From assembly GCA_903825395.1 (NCBI GenBank), contig CAIKAF010000022.1, positions 1 to 40,835 on the forward strand: a stretch of DNA of 40,835 bases, read 5' to 3'. Below the pieces are notes generated by a model, which worked only from the letters and a program-made list of their open reading frames with translations, had not been told where the DNA came from and made no database searches. The translations under genes were made by a program, and so were the position numbers. Source of the stretch: an uncultured Flavobacteriales bacterium. Its GTDB lineage: Bacteria; Bacteroidota; Bacteroidia; CAIKAF01. This document shows, piece by piece, positions 1-7,769 of the stretch; positions within the stretch are counted from its first letter, which is position 1, and each line of letters begins with the position of its first letter.

Positions 1-116
1 ATTTGCCCTTGACAAGGCGAAATAAGTTCGGTATCTTCGTAGTTCACTGGTGAAACGTTCTTTTTTGCTTCGTCACGTATTGGGGTGGCGAAGAACACTT
101 CGGGTTTGTTTTTGAT
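1..116. other. Noncoding left edge
   Basis: No convincing gene is visible here. A short imperfect hairpin is present, with CTTCGTCAC at 68-76 facing GTGGCGAAG at 85-93 (one mismatch, 8-base loop). A TATCTTCG string at 33-40 resembles a weak Bacteroidota -7 element. The stretch leads into the long diverged repeat starting near 117. Short open frames here lack a recognisable protein. Confidence 0.4.
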
Positions 117-320
117 GTGAAGTCTGTTTTTGAATTTTGGTTTGGCGGAAACGCTTGACCTAATTCATTGGGGCGTCTCAGAAATGCCTTCTGAAACAAC
201 ATCGATTTCTTTGTTGAATTGGAAGGCGGGAATCTCGGGTATGAGACTGGGTTGGTGTGGCATATCAGCCTTTTTTATGCGGGGAGGAAAACAAAGGAGA
301 GAAAGATGGAGGAGGGGGTG
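117..320 (+). repeat. Long diverged intergenic repeat, copy A
   Basis: This stretch aligns with the reverse complement of 40615-40823. Shared blocks in order are GTGAA, GAATTT, TTGGGG, GTCTCAGAAA (175-184), TTCTGAA (189-195), ATGAGACTGG (241-250), CCTTTTT (269-275) and a purine-rich GGAGG tract. GTCTCAG to ATGAGACTGG is exactly 66 bases in both copies, and ATGAGACTGG to CCTTTTT is 28 in both. GTCTCA (175-180) is complementary to TGAGAC (242-247), and TCAGAA with TTCTGA can form a small competing hairpin. I do not recognise the family. It could be a structured RNA, a dispersed DNA element or a decayed short gene. Open frames at 130-321 and 257-487 cross it, but I do not call them genes. Confidence 0.55.
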
Positions 321-507
321 AGTCCTTTGGTTGGAAACTCTCGCTTTTTTTAGATAACGGCAGCCTGGCATTCAGGTTTACATCCAGCCAAGGTATTGGT
401 TCGGATGCTTCGGCATTGGACAAAACTCAACAAAACGGCTTTCTCCGGGCCCTTTCCCGGGAAAACCTATACCTCGAAAATTGTTAACTCCGTATTTGTC
501 TTGGTAC
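321..507. other. Noncoding stretch between two repeats
   Basis: No gene is supported. A few words (CAGCC at 361-365, TTCAGG at 371-376, TATTGGT near 394) recur in the same order beyond copy B of the long repeat but with different spacing, so the repeat may extend weakly into this stretch. A short GC-rich palindrome (CCGGG, six bases, CCCGG) lies near 437-452 and lacks a following T-run. Confidence 0.3.
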
Positions 508-656
508 GGCCCGCGGCAGGGATTGAGCTAGGTAGCGCGCAAAAGGGCAAGAGCTAATGCCCGCGAGGTGCGGAGGCGACCTTGGGAGCCCCCGCAAACC
601 CGCTGGGCATTGCTCTTGCCCTTGCGAACTACCTGCGAAAGCCCGTTCGCCGCCCC
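508..656 (-). repeat. GC-rich hairpin repeat, element 1
   Basis: This is one of five related intergenic elements. Its arms at 530-562 and 605-634 are almost perfectly complementary, forming a stem of about 30 base pairs. Between them lies the family core, seen on the minus strand as GGGGCTCCCAAGGTCGCC. The flanks carry GGCAGGGATTG on the left and AAAGCCCGTTCGCCGCC on the right. These match, in reverse complement, the flanks of the elements near 8.6 and 18.6 kb. It lies just upstream of the small membrane protein gene at 694 and would be part of any longer leader of that gene. Confidence 0.8.
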
Positions 657-682
657 CTTTCCCATGTTGTTGACTTTATCTG

Positions 683-690
683 TACTTTTA
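683..690 (+). promoter_or_regulatory. Possible -7 element of the small membrane protein gene
   Basis: TACTTTTA resembles the Bacteroidota -7 consensus TAnnTTTG (last base differs). It begins 11 bases before the ATG at 694, which would give a leaderless or nearly leaderless transcript. No TTTG at the expected -33 spacing is visible. Confidence 0.35.
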
Positions 691-693
691 CAC

Positions 694-999
694 ATGGCCT
701 TTTTTGGAAAATCAATTTTTAAAGCGCAAGCCCCACGCAGATTCAACTATCGGCCTATGTATTATGATGTCCGCAACGATATCGAAGCAATGGAAGAGCG
801 GAGAAAAAAAGCCAAACGGAACGGCGCGCGTAATCCTCTGCTGAATGGAGCAACCATGTATGATCGAATGGCTGGGGTACATGACGAGCTACATGAACCC
901 GAAAGCCAAGCCTGGGATTCGCAGGTATTATGGGCGCGCCGTGCCGGCTTCTTAGTTCTGGCCTTAATCTTGGCTGCAGCGCTTTTCCGTACGTTTTAA
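694..999 (+). CDS. Small conserved Bacteroidota-type membrane protein, unknown function
   Basis: This gives a 101-residue protein of unknown function. The N-terminal part is basic and contains RRFNYRPMYYD (residues 15-25), followed by a charged EERRKKAKR stretch. This pattern recalls short Bacteroidota proteins with an FNYxPRYYD-like motif, which databases have sometimes labelled riboflavin synthase subunit beta without functional support; that link is from memory. A single hydrophobic helix at about residues 84-98 places the C-terminus in the membrane with the N-terminus probably cytoplasmic. The open frame continues upstream to 568, but that extension runs through the GC-rich repeat, so I start at the ATG at 694. 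An in-frame ATG at 664 is a weaker alternative. It converges on the mutase gene, leaving a 3-base gap. Confidence 0.7.
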   Translation: MAFFGKSIFKAQAPRRFNYRPMYYDVRNDIEAMEERRKKAKRNGARNPLLNGATMYDRMAGVHDELHEPESQAWDSQVLWARRAGFLVLALILAAALFRTF

Positions 1000-1002
1000 C
1001 CG

Positions 1003-2397
1003 TTATTCGGCAGGTATCAAAGCACGTTGGGCAGCGTCAAGTAGCTCTTGAGTTCTTCCTGCATTTTCGGTTTCACCATACAGCCGCAAAACGGGCTCGG
1101 TCCCACTAGCACGCACCAGCAACCAAGCATCGTTGGGCAAAATAAATTTAAACCCATCGGTGGTCTCAATCCGCTCCACCGACCAAGCTCCAATGTTGGA
1201 AAGTCCTGCTTTGCATCGTTCAATGGCCGCAAGCTTTTGACTTTCATTTAAATGAAGATCGAGGCGGTCATAGCTGAAGGGGCCAACAATGGTATAAACT
1301 TCTTGGATCAGCTCTTCTAGGGATTTCCCCGATTTTGCCATAAACTCCCAAATCACCAATCCCATCCAGATGCCGTCTCTTTCGGGAATATGCCCTTTAA
1401 TTGCAATGCCCCCGCTTTCTTCTCCGCCAAGCAGTACATCATCGGTCAAGAAATATCCTGTAATGTGCTTAAACCCGATTTGGGTGGTAATCAAGGGTAA
1501 GTTGTAGTGTGCGCATAATTTCTCTAGCTTCCTGCTCACAGAAAAAGCAGCTATCACTTTACCTGTCAGTTTCTTGTAGGAAACCAAGTAGTGAATCAGC
1601 AAAAGAATAATATGATGGGAATCGACAAATTCGCCGCGGCTGTTGAACAATCCGATTCGGTCGGCATCTCCGTCGGTAGCTAATCCACAATCTATTGCAG
1701 AAGTTTGCTGAATTAGATTTTGAAAGTCAAGTAAATTCCGCAGTATGGGCTCGGGCGCTTTGCCGCCGAAAAGCGGATTCCATTCGTTATTTTGATAGCT
1801 GAGGGCATCTCCGAACACTGATTGCATCACAAATTGCCCTGCACCAAACATGGGATTATAGGCGAACTTGAAAGAGCTGTTTCGAATGGCATTTAGATCA
1901 AAATTGGCCTGAAGAGATTGAGCATACAACCCCTCCATATCTACTTTTTTATATGCCCCTTTTCGATGTTCATCGGTAAGGGGATAGGCTGTATCTATTC
2001 GATCTTCAATGGCCTGAATGTCTTTAGGTAGAAGTGGCCCCCCGAAATGGCCTTTTAGTTTATATCCATTGTACGATGGCGGATTATGAGAAGCGGTAAT
2101 GACCACTCCAAGGCCCGCCTTTAAATGACGGGTTGCCATAGAGACCATGGGCGTACTGACCGGAGATTCTGCCGCATAGGTAGTTATGCCGTGAGCGTTA
2201 AAAACGGCGGCAGCTTCTTCCATAAAGCGTTTGCCTGCAAAACGGCAATCGAAACCAATGGCAATGATTGGATTAAGGTTGGGTTGTTCCAATAGCCATT
2301 TGGCTACTGCGACCGACACCCTATTGACATTTTCAACGGTAAAATCTTCAGCGATAATGGCCCTCCATCCGTCGGTGCCAAAGGTGATTTTCTTCAT
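1003..2397 (-). CDS. Phosphoglucomutase/phosphomannomutase family protein (alpha-D-phosphohexomutase)
   Basis: This 464-residue enzyme should convert hexose 1-phosphates and 6-phosphates through a phosphoserine intermediate in the cytoplasm. All four signature regions are visible. The active-site loop TASHNP (101-106) carries the phosphorylated Ser103. The metal loop DGDADR is at 242-247, the sugar-binding loop GEESGG at 325-330 and the phosphate-binding RASGTEP at 429-435. The N-terminal ITFGTDGWR is also typical. Sequence alone does not decide between glucose, mannose and glucosamine substrates, so no symbol is given. The start lies 8 bases downstream of the secA stop on the same strand, so the two genes are probably co-transcribed. 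Confidence 0.9.
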   Translation of the reverse strand: MKKITFGTDGWRAIIAEDFTVENVNRVSVAVAKWLLEQPNLNPIIAIGFDCRFAGKRFMEEAAAVFNAHGITTYAAESPVSTPMVSMATRHLKAGLGVVITASHNPPSYNGYKLKGHFGGPLLPKDIQAIEDRIDTAYPLTDEHRKGAYKKVDMEGLYAQSLQANFDLNAIRNSSFKFAYNPMFGAGQFVMQSVFGDALSYQNNEWNPLFGGKAPEPILRNLLDFQNLIQQTSAIDCGLATDGDADRIGLFNSRGEFVDSHHIILLLIHYLVSYKKLTGKVIAAFSVSRKLEKLCAHYNLPLITTQIGFKHITGYFLTDDVLLGGEESGGIAIKGHIPERDGIWMGLVIWEFMAKSGKSLEELIQEVYTIVGPFSYDRLDLHLNESQKLAAIERCKAGLSNIGAWSVERIETTDGFKFILPNDAWLLVRASGTEPVLRLYGETENAGRTQELLDAAQRALIPAE

Positions 2398-2405
2398 CGT
2401 TTAAT

Positions 2406-5400
2406 TTAGTTTAGAAAGCTCTCTTTAAATCCAACACCCCCCGATTGCAATCCGTGGCAACTTTTAAACTTTTTGCCTGATCCACAAGGGCAGGGGTCGT
2501 TTCGACCAATTTTTTCATCCAACCGAACGGGACTTTTAGGAAGGTCTTCGGTGGAGGAAGGGACAGGAAGTGGATTGGAGCCGGATGCAAGTTCTGGTTT
2601 TGTGGCCTTTAGTGGCGCTGGAGCCGGAGTTGGGGCTGGGCGACTAGGAGCTGAAGGGCGGTCTTGGGCAATTCCAGCACGGAGTAAAAAGGACAGCACC
2701 TCATCGTTCAGTTTAGCTAAAAAGGCTTGGAATAAATTAAACCCTTCTTGCTTGTAAATCAACAAGGGGTCTTTTTGTTCGTAGGATGCGTGATGGCTGC
2801 TGCTTTTCAAATCATCCATTTCACGCAGGTGCTCCTTCCAATGCAAATCAATCAAGGCTAGAATGATGGATTTTTGAATGGTAACTACAATTTCTCGACC
2901 TTGGTTTTCGTAGGCCTTTTTTAAGGGTACAGAAATTTGAATCATGCGTTGCCCGTCGGTGAGGGGAACCATAATGTTCTCAAATTTAGAGCCTTCATCA
3001 AGGTAGACCCGTTCCAAAACTGGCCAAACGGCAGAACGAATGGCCTCCATGCGTCGTTGAAGGCCGGATAAGGCTTGTTCGTGCAGTTCTCCCGAGATTT
3101 TTTCAGGCTGCCCTTCAAGGAATTCAGCTTCAGACAGGCTTGAATCTACCCCTAACTTCCGAAGGATTTCCATGCGCAATTCTTCCACATCTCGAGAGTT
3201 GTAGCCGGCCTCAACCACCTGATCGCAAAGGTCATAGAGCATATTTGACACATCCAGTCCGATGCGTTTCCCGTACAATGCATTTCGACGGCGCTTGTAA
3301 ATGGCCTCGCGTTGAAGGTTCATAACATCATCGTATTCCAACAAACGCTTTCGAATTCCGAAGTTGTTTTCTTCCACTTTCTTTTGAGCGCGTTCGATAG
3401 AGCGAGTAATCATGGAGTGGGTAATCACTTCCCCTTCTTTCAGACCCATTCGGTCCATAATCTTGGCCATGCGTTCAGAACCGAAAATGCGCATTAAATC
3501 GTCTTCCAACGAAACGAAGAAAACAGAGGTGCCAGGGTCTCCCTGACGACCGGAGCGGCCTCGAAGCTGTCGGTCAACCCTTCGGCTTTCGTGCCGTTCA
3601 GTTCCAATTATAGCTAGGCCGCCCGCCTCTTTCACTCCCGGACCCAATTTAATGTCGGTTCCCCGACCGGCCATGTTGGTCGCAATAGTCACTGTCCCTG
3701 CCTTCCCTGCTTCTGCAACAATTTCAGCTTCTTTCTGGTGCAATTTGGCATTAAGCACCTGATGCTTTATTCCGGCCATTTTAAGCATGCGGCTCAGCAA
3801 TTCCGAAATTTCAACCGAGGTCGTTCCCACCAGAACGGGGCGGCCAGCATCCACGTATTCTTTTACCTTATCAATAACAGCGTTGTATTTTTCCCGTTTG
3901 GATTTATACACCAAATCATCTTGGTCTTTACGTTGAATGGGGCGATGCGTAGGTATGACCACCACGTCCAATTTGTAAATATCCCAAAGTTCTTTGGCTT
4001 CTGTTTCTGCCGTACCGGTCATGCCCGACAGTTTATGGTACATGCGGAAATAGTTCTGCAATGTAATCGTGGCATAGGTTTGGGTGGCGGCCTCAATTTT
4101 TACATTTTCTTTGGCTTCGATGGCTTGGTGAAGACCGTCAGAATACCTCCGGCCATCCATTATCCTACCGGTTTGCTCATCTACGATTTTCACCTTTCCC
4201 TCCATCACAACGTATTCTGTGTCTTTTTCAAAGAGGGTATAGGCCCGAACCAGCTGATTCACCGTGTGAATGCGCTCAGATTTCACGGTAAAATCCCGCA
4301 TCAATTCATCTTTCTTCTGAAGCTTTTGCTGAGCATCAGGAATTTGAATGTCAATTTGCGACAGTTCCGCCGCAATATCTGGAATCAGGAAAAAGTTCTC
4401 ATCGTCGTACCCCTGGCTAATCAGTTGCAGCCCCTTCTCAGTAAGGTCAACCGAATTGCTTTTTTCATCGATAACGAAAAACAATTCGTCATCAATTTTA
4501 TGCATTTCCTTTTGTTGGTCTTGCAGAAAGTGGTTTTCGGTTTTTTGCAAAATGGCCCGGATTCCCGATTCTGAAAGAAACTTAATCAGAGCCGAATTTT
4601 TAGGCAGGCCGCGGTGGGCGCGCAGCAGAAACTCACCGGCCTTCCATTTTTCATCTTTCGTTGATGTTTCTGAGCTCAGAATGCGTTTGGCGTCTGCCAG
4701 TTGCACATTAATCAATTTTTTCTGAGCTGTTGCCAACTTTTCCACTAGGGGTTTCAATTGTAGAAACTCCTGATTTTCTCCTCGGGGCGTTGGTCCTGAG
4801 ATAATTAAAGGCGTTCTTGCTTCGTCAATCAACACCGAATCCACCTCATCAATAATGGCAAATTGATGTGCGCCTTGCACCAATTGATCGGGATGCGTTG
4901 CCATGTTGTCGCGCAAGTAATCAAATCCAAATTCATTGTTGGTGCCATACACAACATCGGCGCGATAGGCTTGCCGGCGCGCATCGGAATTGGGCTGATG
5001 CCGATCGATGCAATCAATACTCAGGCCATGGAATTCGAAAATAGGTCCCATCCACTCTGAGTCACGTCGAGCCAAGTAATCATTGACGGTTACCACGTGC
5101 ACCCCGCGTCCTGAAAGCGCATTTAGAAAAATGGGCAAGGTCGCCACCAGAGTTTTCCCTTCTCCCGTGGCCATTTCGGCAATTTTCCCTTGGTGGAGGG
5201 CCATGCCGCCGATGAGCTGAACATCATAATGCAACATATCCCATACAATTTCATTGCCGGCGGCCGACCAGTGGTTGGGCCAAACGGATTGCGCCTGTTC
5301 TCCCTCGCCTTCAATTCGGATATATCCTTTTTCTGATGCAATTTTTAAATCAAAGGGACTGGCCTTAACCCGCAATTCAGCATTGTTTTTGAAGCGATTT

Positions 5401-5765
5401 GCTGTTTCTTTTACGCAGGCAAAGGCCAGAGGGAGTGCATTAGTAAGCGCATTTTTGAGCGTTTCCTGCAGCAGCTTTTCCTCTTTTTCGGTGTCCTCAT
5501 AAATGGCTTCTTTCTCCTCATCGTTTAAGTCTTCTGATTCCGCCTTGGCGACCAATTCATCAATGCGTATCTGATGTTCTTTTATTTCTTCTCGGATAGA
5601 ATTTTTAAGCTCTGTTACCTGAGCACGGAAATCGTCGTTGGACAACCTGGTGAGTGGCTCCCAAAGTTGATTGATTTGCTGAACGAAACCTTCCAGCTCT
5701 TTAACGTCTTTTCGATTTTTTCCTCCACCCAGCAATGAGGCCAGAAAGCGATCTATAATACCCAT
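2406..5765 (-). CDS. secA: Preprotein translocase ATPase SecA
   Basis: This 1,119-residue cytoplasmic ATPase drives unfolded preproteins through SecYEG. The Walker A site ATGEGKTL is at about 199-206 and the DEVD Walker B motif at 306-309. The second helicase domain carries TNMAGRGTDIKLG, followed by the conserved RQLRGRSGRQGDPG. The C-terminus is a proline/alanine-rich linker ending in the zinc-binding motif with Cys1092, Cys1094, Cys1103 and His1104, used to contact SecB or ribosomes in other bacteria. It is longer than the E. coli protein (901 residues), mainly through insertions around residues 320-500, as is usual in Bacteroidota. The N-terminus MGIIDRFLASLLGG fits the family. Confidence 0.97.
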   Translation of the reverse strand: MGIIDRFLASLLGGGKNRKDVKELEGFVQQINQLWEPLTRLSNDDFRAQVTELKNSIREEIKEHQIRIDELVAKAESEDLNDEEKEAIYEDTEKEEKLLQETLKNALTNALPLAFACVKETANRFKNNAELRVKASPFDLKIASEKGYIRIEGEGEQAQSVWPNHWSAAGNEIVWDMLHYDVQLIGGMALHQGKIAEMATGEGKTLVATLPIFLNALSGRGVHVVTVNDYLARRDSEWMGPIFEFHGLSIDCIDRHQPNSDARRQAYRADVVYGTNNEFGFDYLRDNMATHPDQLVQGAHQFAIIDEVDSVLIDEARTPLIISGPTPRGENQEFLQLKPLVEKLATAQKKLINVQLADAKRILSSETSTKDEKWKAGEFLLRAHRGLPKNSALIKFLSESGIRAILQKTENHFLQDQQKEMHKIDDELFFVIDEKSNSVDLTEKGLQLISQGYDDENFFLIPDIAAELSQIDIQIPDAQQKLQKKDELMRDFTVKSERIHTVNQLVRAYTLFEKDTEYVVMEGKVKIVDEQTGRIMDGRRYSDGLHQAIEAKENVKIEAATQTYATITLQNYFRMYHKLSGMTGTAETEAKELWDIYKLDVVVIPTHRPIQRKDQDDLVYKSKREKYNAVIDKVKEYVDAGRPVLVGTTSVEISELLSRMLKMAGIKHQVLNAKLHQKEAEIVAEAGKAGTVTIATNMAGRGTDIKLGPGVKEAGGLAIIGTERHESRRVDRQLRGRSGRQGDPGTSVFFVSLEDDLMRIFGSERMAKIMDRMGLKEGEVITHSMITRSIERAQKKVEENNFGIRKRLLEYDDVMNLQREAIYKRRRNALYGKRIGLDVSNMLYDLCDQVVEAGYNSRDVEELRMEILRKLGVDSSLSEAEFLEGQPEKISGELHEQALSGLQRRMEAIRSAVWPVLERVYLDEGSKFENIMVPLTDGQRMIQISVPLKKAYENQGREIVVTIQKSIILALIDLHWKEHLREMDDLKSSSHHASYEQKDPLLIYKQEGFNLFQAFLAKLNDEVLSFLLRAGIAQDRPSAPSRPAPTPAPAPLKATKPELASGSNPLPVPSSTEDLPKSPVRLDEKIGRNDPCPCGSGKKFKSCHGLQSGGVGFKESFLN

Positions 5766-5794
5766 GAGGTTTGCATTTGAATGATGTGCGACCT

Positions 5795-5802
5795 CAAAGG
5801 TA
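5795..5802 (-). promoter_or_regulatory. -7 element of the secA promoter
   Basis: TACCTTTG on the minus strand matches TAnnTTTG exactly and lies 29 bases upstream of the secA ATG. A TTTG at the usual 19-base spacing is not evident. Confidence 0.45.
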
Positions 5803-5859
5803 AAGGATGAGAAGGAAAAAGCAGTAAAAACAGGCTGATAATTGGGAGCTTAAAACACA

Positions 5860-5881
5860 AAAAGCACCTTTCGGTGCTTTT
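5860..5881 (-). terminator. Rho-independent terminator after the DUF2795 gene
   Basis: A perfect 9-base-pair hairpin (AAAAGCACC, loop TTTC, GGTGCTTTT) directly follows the stop codon at 5883 on the minus strand. It separates the small gene from secA, so secA needs the promoter seen at 5795-5802. Confidence 0.75.
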
Positions 5882-5882
5882 C

Positions 5883-6104
5883 TCAATACTCGTCTTCGTT
5901 GAAGAAGAAGTCGTCTTTGGTTGGGTAATCGGGCCAAATGTCTTCAATGGCCTCGAACAATTCCCCGTCGTCTTCTAATTCTTGAAGATTTTCAATCACT
6001 TCCATGGGAGCTCCGGTCCGCATGGCAAAATCGATGAGCTCATCTTTGGAAGCAGGCCAAGGAGCATCTTCGAGGTAGGAAGCCAATTCTAAAGTCCAGT
6101 ACAT
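5883..6104 (-). CDS. Small acidic DUF2795-type protein
   Basis: This 73-residue, strongly acidic protein opens with MYWTLELASYLEDAPWPASK and ends in FFFNEDEY. The pattern (tryptophan- and proline-containing N-terminus, helix ELIDFAMRTGAPMEVIENLQEL, then an IEDIWPDYPTKDDF tail) matches the DUF2795 proteins widespread in Bacteroidota, whose function is unknown to me. No signal peptide or membrane helix is present, so it is probably cytoplasmic. It lies upstream of secA, from which a terminator hairpin separates it. It has its own promoter, divergent from tRNA-Leu. Confidence 0.8.
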   Translation of the reverse strand: MYWTLELASYLEDAPWPASKDELIDFAMRTGAPMEVIENLQELEDDGELFEAIEDIWPDYPTKDDFFFNEDEY

Positions 6105-6157
6105 AATTGATAATCTTTACTTTAACAAGAAAATGAAGATTTTCTCTCTTCATTTTC

Positions 6158-6221
6158 CACAAAAGTAACAAAATGAATTTCAAATTTGGAAGAGAAACGC
6201 AAACCTTTTGTTACTTTTGTG
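6158..6221. promoter_or_regulatory. Symmetric divergent promoter region (DUF2795 gene / tRNA-Leu)
   Basis: A perfect 16-base inverted repeat occupies 6158-6173 and 6206-6221 (CACAAAAGTAACAAAA and its complement). Each arm contains an exact TAnnTTTG element, TACTTTTG, reading outward: at 6160-6167 on the minus strand for the DUF2795 gene and at 6212-6219 on the plus strand for tRNA-Leu. The palindrome CAAATTTG sits between them at 6181-6188. Spacing to possible TTTG -33 elements is 13 and 23 bases, not the usual 19. Confidence 0.6.
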
Positions 6222-6230
6222 CTCCCGATT

Positions 6231-6314
6231 GCCCGGGTGGTGGAATTGGTAGACACGCAGGACTTAAAATCCTGTGGCTTCACGGCTGTACGGGTTCAAG
6301 TCCCGTCCCGGGTA
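6231..6314 (+). tRNA. tRNA-Leu (anticodon TAA)
   Basis: The sequence folds as an 84-base tRNA. The acceptor arm is GCCCGGG with CCCGGGT (one G-U pair) and the discriminator A is at 6314. The anticodon stem-loop CAGGACTTAAAATCCTG exposes TAA, reading UUA leucine codons. The extra stem of a class II tRNA is present, and the T arm is ACGGG-TTCAAGT-CCCGT. CCA is not encoded. It is preceded by TACTTTTG and followed by a terminator. Confidence 0.96.
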
Positions 6315-6324
6315 CTATAATATG

Positions 6325-6351
6325 AAACCCTCTCAATTGAGAGGGTTTTGT
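6325..6351 (+). terminator. Terminator of tRNA-Leu
   Basis: A perfect 10-base-pair hairpin AAACCCTCTC-AATT-GAGAGGGTTT is followed by a short T-rich run, ten bases after the tRNA end. Confidence 0.8.
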
Positions 6352-6889
6352 TATTTATAAGGGTGTCACTTGTGTGATTTTGAGAAAAGCTACTATTCGC
6401 CACCCAAGGCAATTTGGTCGCCAATTATTCTGAAATCATGTACTTAACTGAATAAAAATCTTGCATTTAGGTTATTCATCACTTAATCCTTGGCCTGTTT
6501 TCCTTCAACACCCCATGAGAACTTTGCGCCGACATCCTACCCGTTGTGGTAAAAAAACATCAAGACTCAAAACCATTTTTTCACCACAATTGCACACAAC
6601 AGGAAATACAAACCCGCTGCAACAAAAAAGGTATAAACAAATCAAAAAAGGTAGACATGTCAGCAGGTTAAACTCGTTTCGTTGTATTTGACAAACCCGC
6701 CGACATTAGAACTGAATCACCTTACCCTAACAACCAATTCAATCCCTCCGCGCAACACGAACTTGATTTCTACTCTTAAAATCAATCTACTAGAACTGTC
6801 TTTAAGACCAAATTTGAGGTAAACAAAGACGATACCGGGCCTCTTGCCAATCAGGGAAAAAAGCAGTAGGTTTGAGCAAATTTTTTCAC
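6352..6889. other. 500-base stretch without a convincing gene
   Basis: The only longer open frame (6461-6691) gives a basic, low-complexity translation with no recognisable features, so I do not call it. An imperfect inverted repeat is present: TTGTGGT plus seven A at 6544-6557 faces TTTTTTCACCACAA at 6576-6589, with an 18-base loop. The word GCCGACAT occurs twice (near 6529 and 6699). No clear TAnnTTTG element precedes gcvH. Confidence 0.4.
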
Positions 6890-7267
6890 ATGAGCGCTAC
6901 TGCAGGTTTGAAGTTTTCCAAAGACCACGAATGGATTAAAATGGACGGTGATATTGCCCTTGTCGGCATCTCCGAATTCGCTCAAGGCGAACTTGGCGAC
7001 ATCGTTTTTATTGAGGTTGAAACCACCGGAGAAACCCTAAGCAAAGATGAGGTTTTTGGCAGCGTTGAAGCCGTTAAAACCGTTTCTGATTTATTTATGC
7101 CCGTGGACGGAGAGGTCTTAGAATTCAATGAGAGCTTGAACAACAATCCGGAATTGGTAAATTCCGACCCCTATGGCGCCGGTTGGATCATTAAAGTAAA
7201 GGTGAGCAAGCCCGATCAACTGAATGACCTAATGGATAGCGAAGCATACCAGTCCTTTTTAGGTTAA
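6890..7267 (+). CDS. gcvH: Glycine cleavage system H protein
   Basis: This 125-residue protein carries the lipoyl arm that shuttles the aminomethyl group between the P, T and L proteins of glycine cleavage. The lipoylation site is Lys63 in SVEAVKTVSD. The N-terminus LKFSKDHEWIK and the C-terminal DPYGAGWIIKVK are classic. The frame can be extended to a TTG at 6872, but the ATG at 6890 gives the usual family length. It is followed 3 bases later by the VanZ-like gene. The P protein partner is encoded at 29826-32702 and no gcvT is in the window. Confidence 0.96.
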   Translation: MSATAGLKFSKDHEWIKMDGDIALVGISEFAQGELGDIVFIEVETTGETLSKDEVFGSVEAVKTVSDLFMPVDGEVLEFNESLNNNPELVNSDPYGAGWIIKVKVSKPDQLNDLMDSEAYQSFLG

Positions 7268-7270
7268 TTT

Positions 7271-7699
7271 ATGTTCTGGCGGCACAATTTCATTGCCACC
7301 TTTCTTACACTAATCGCCGGAGGGCTCTGCCTAACTCCAGGTAAAGACCTTGCTGCCGCTCCCTTTATAAGCTTTGATAAGTTCGCCCACCTGGTGCTGT
7401 TTACCCTTATTTCACTTTGCTGGATGGTTGGTTTGCGAAGACAAACCCGCTTTACATATCTACGCGACCATTTTTTCCCATTGGTCCTAACAGGCGCCAT
7501 ATTTTACGGAATAGCCCTTGAAATAATGCAAGGGATTGCATTTGTTGACCGCTATGCAGATTGGAAAGATGCTCTGGCAGATACCCTTGGAGTTTTCGTG
7601 GGAGCCTTTATTTTCCTCCTGATTTATGGCAAAATTGCCTTCCAAAATGCCTCTCGCAGAAGCCTTTCTTCACAAATGATTGAACGTTTCTTGAACTAA
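7271..7699 (+). CDS. VanZ-like family membrane protein
   Basis: This 142-residue integral membrane protein has about four hydrophobic segments and the VanZ-like pattern: a polar motif SFDKFAHLVLFTL (about residues 34-46), then ALEIMQG and DWKDALADTLGVFVGAF. VanZ relatives are linked to teicoplanin resistance in one family, but the role of Bacteroidota homologues is unknown, so no drug-resistance claim is made. It follows gcvH after 3 bases, so the two are probably one transcript, with a TonB gene next. Confidence 0.75.
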   Translation: MFWRHNFIATFLTLIAGGLCLTPGKDLAAAPFISFDKFAHLVLFTLISLCWMVGLRRQTRFTYLRDHFFPLVLTGAIFYGIALEIMQGIAFVDRYADWKDALADTLGVFVGAFIFLLIYGKIAFQNASRRSLSSQMIERFLN

Positions 7700-7769
7700 T
7701 GCGTAAAATGGTGCATATCGCCTTCCCAATTTCAAGGCAATTGCGTACCTTTAACTAATACTTTGAAGT

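Noticed and set aside
130-487. Two plus-strand open frames, 63 and 76 codons
   Set aside because: They cross the long diverged repeat, have low-complexity basic translations and match no family I know. Treated as repeat sequence, with coding left open in the findings.
568-693. Upstream extension of the small membrane protein gene
   Set aside because: It is translated from the GC-rich hairpin element, and the ATG at 694 gives a sensible N-terminus.
3738-4574. 278-codon plus-strand frame
   Set aside because: It lies entirely antisense to secA, whose motifs are unmistakable.
6461-6691. 76-codon plus-strand frame in the empty region before gcvH
   Set aside because: It has no recognisable features or domain, and no promoter-like element or ribosome site before it.
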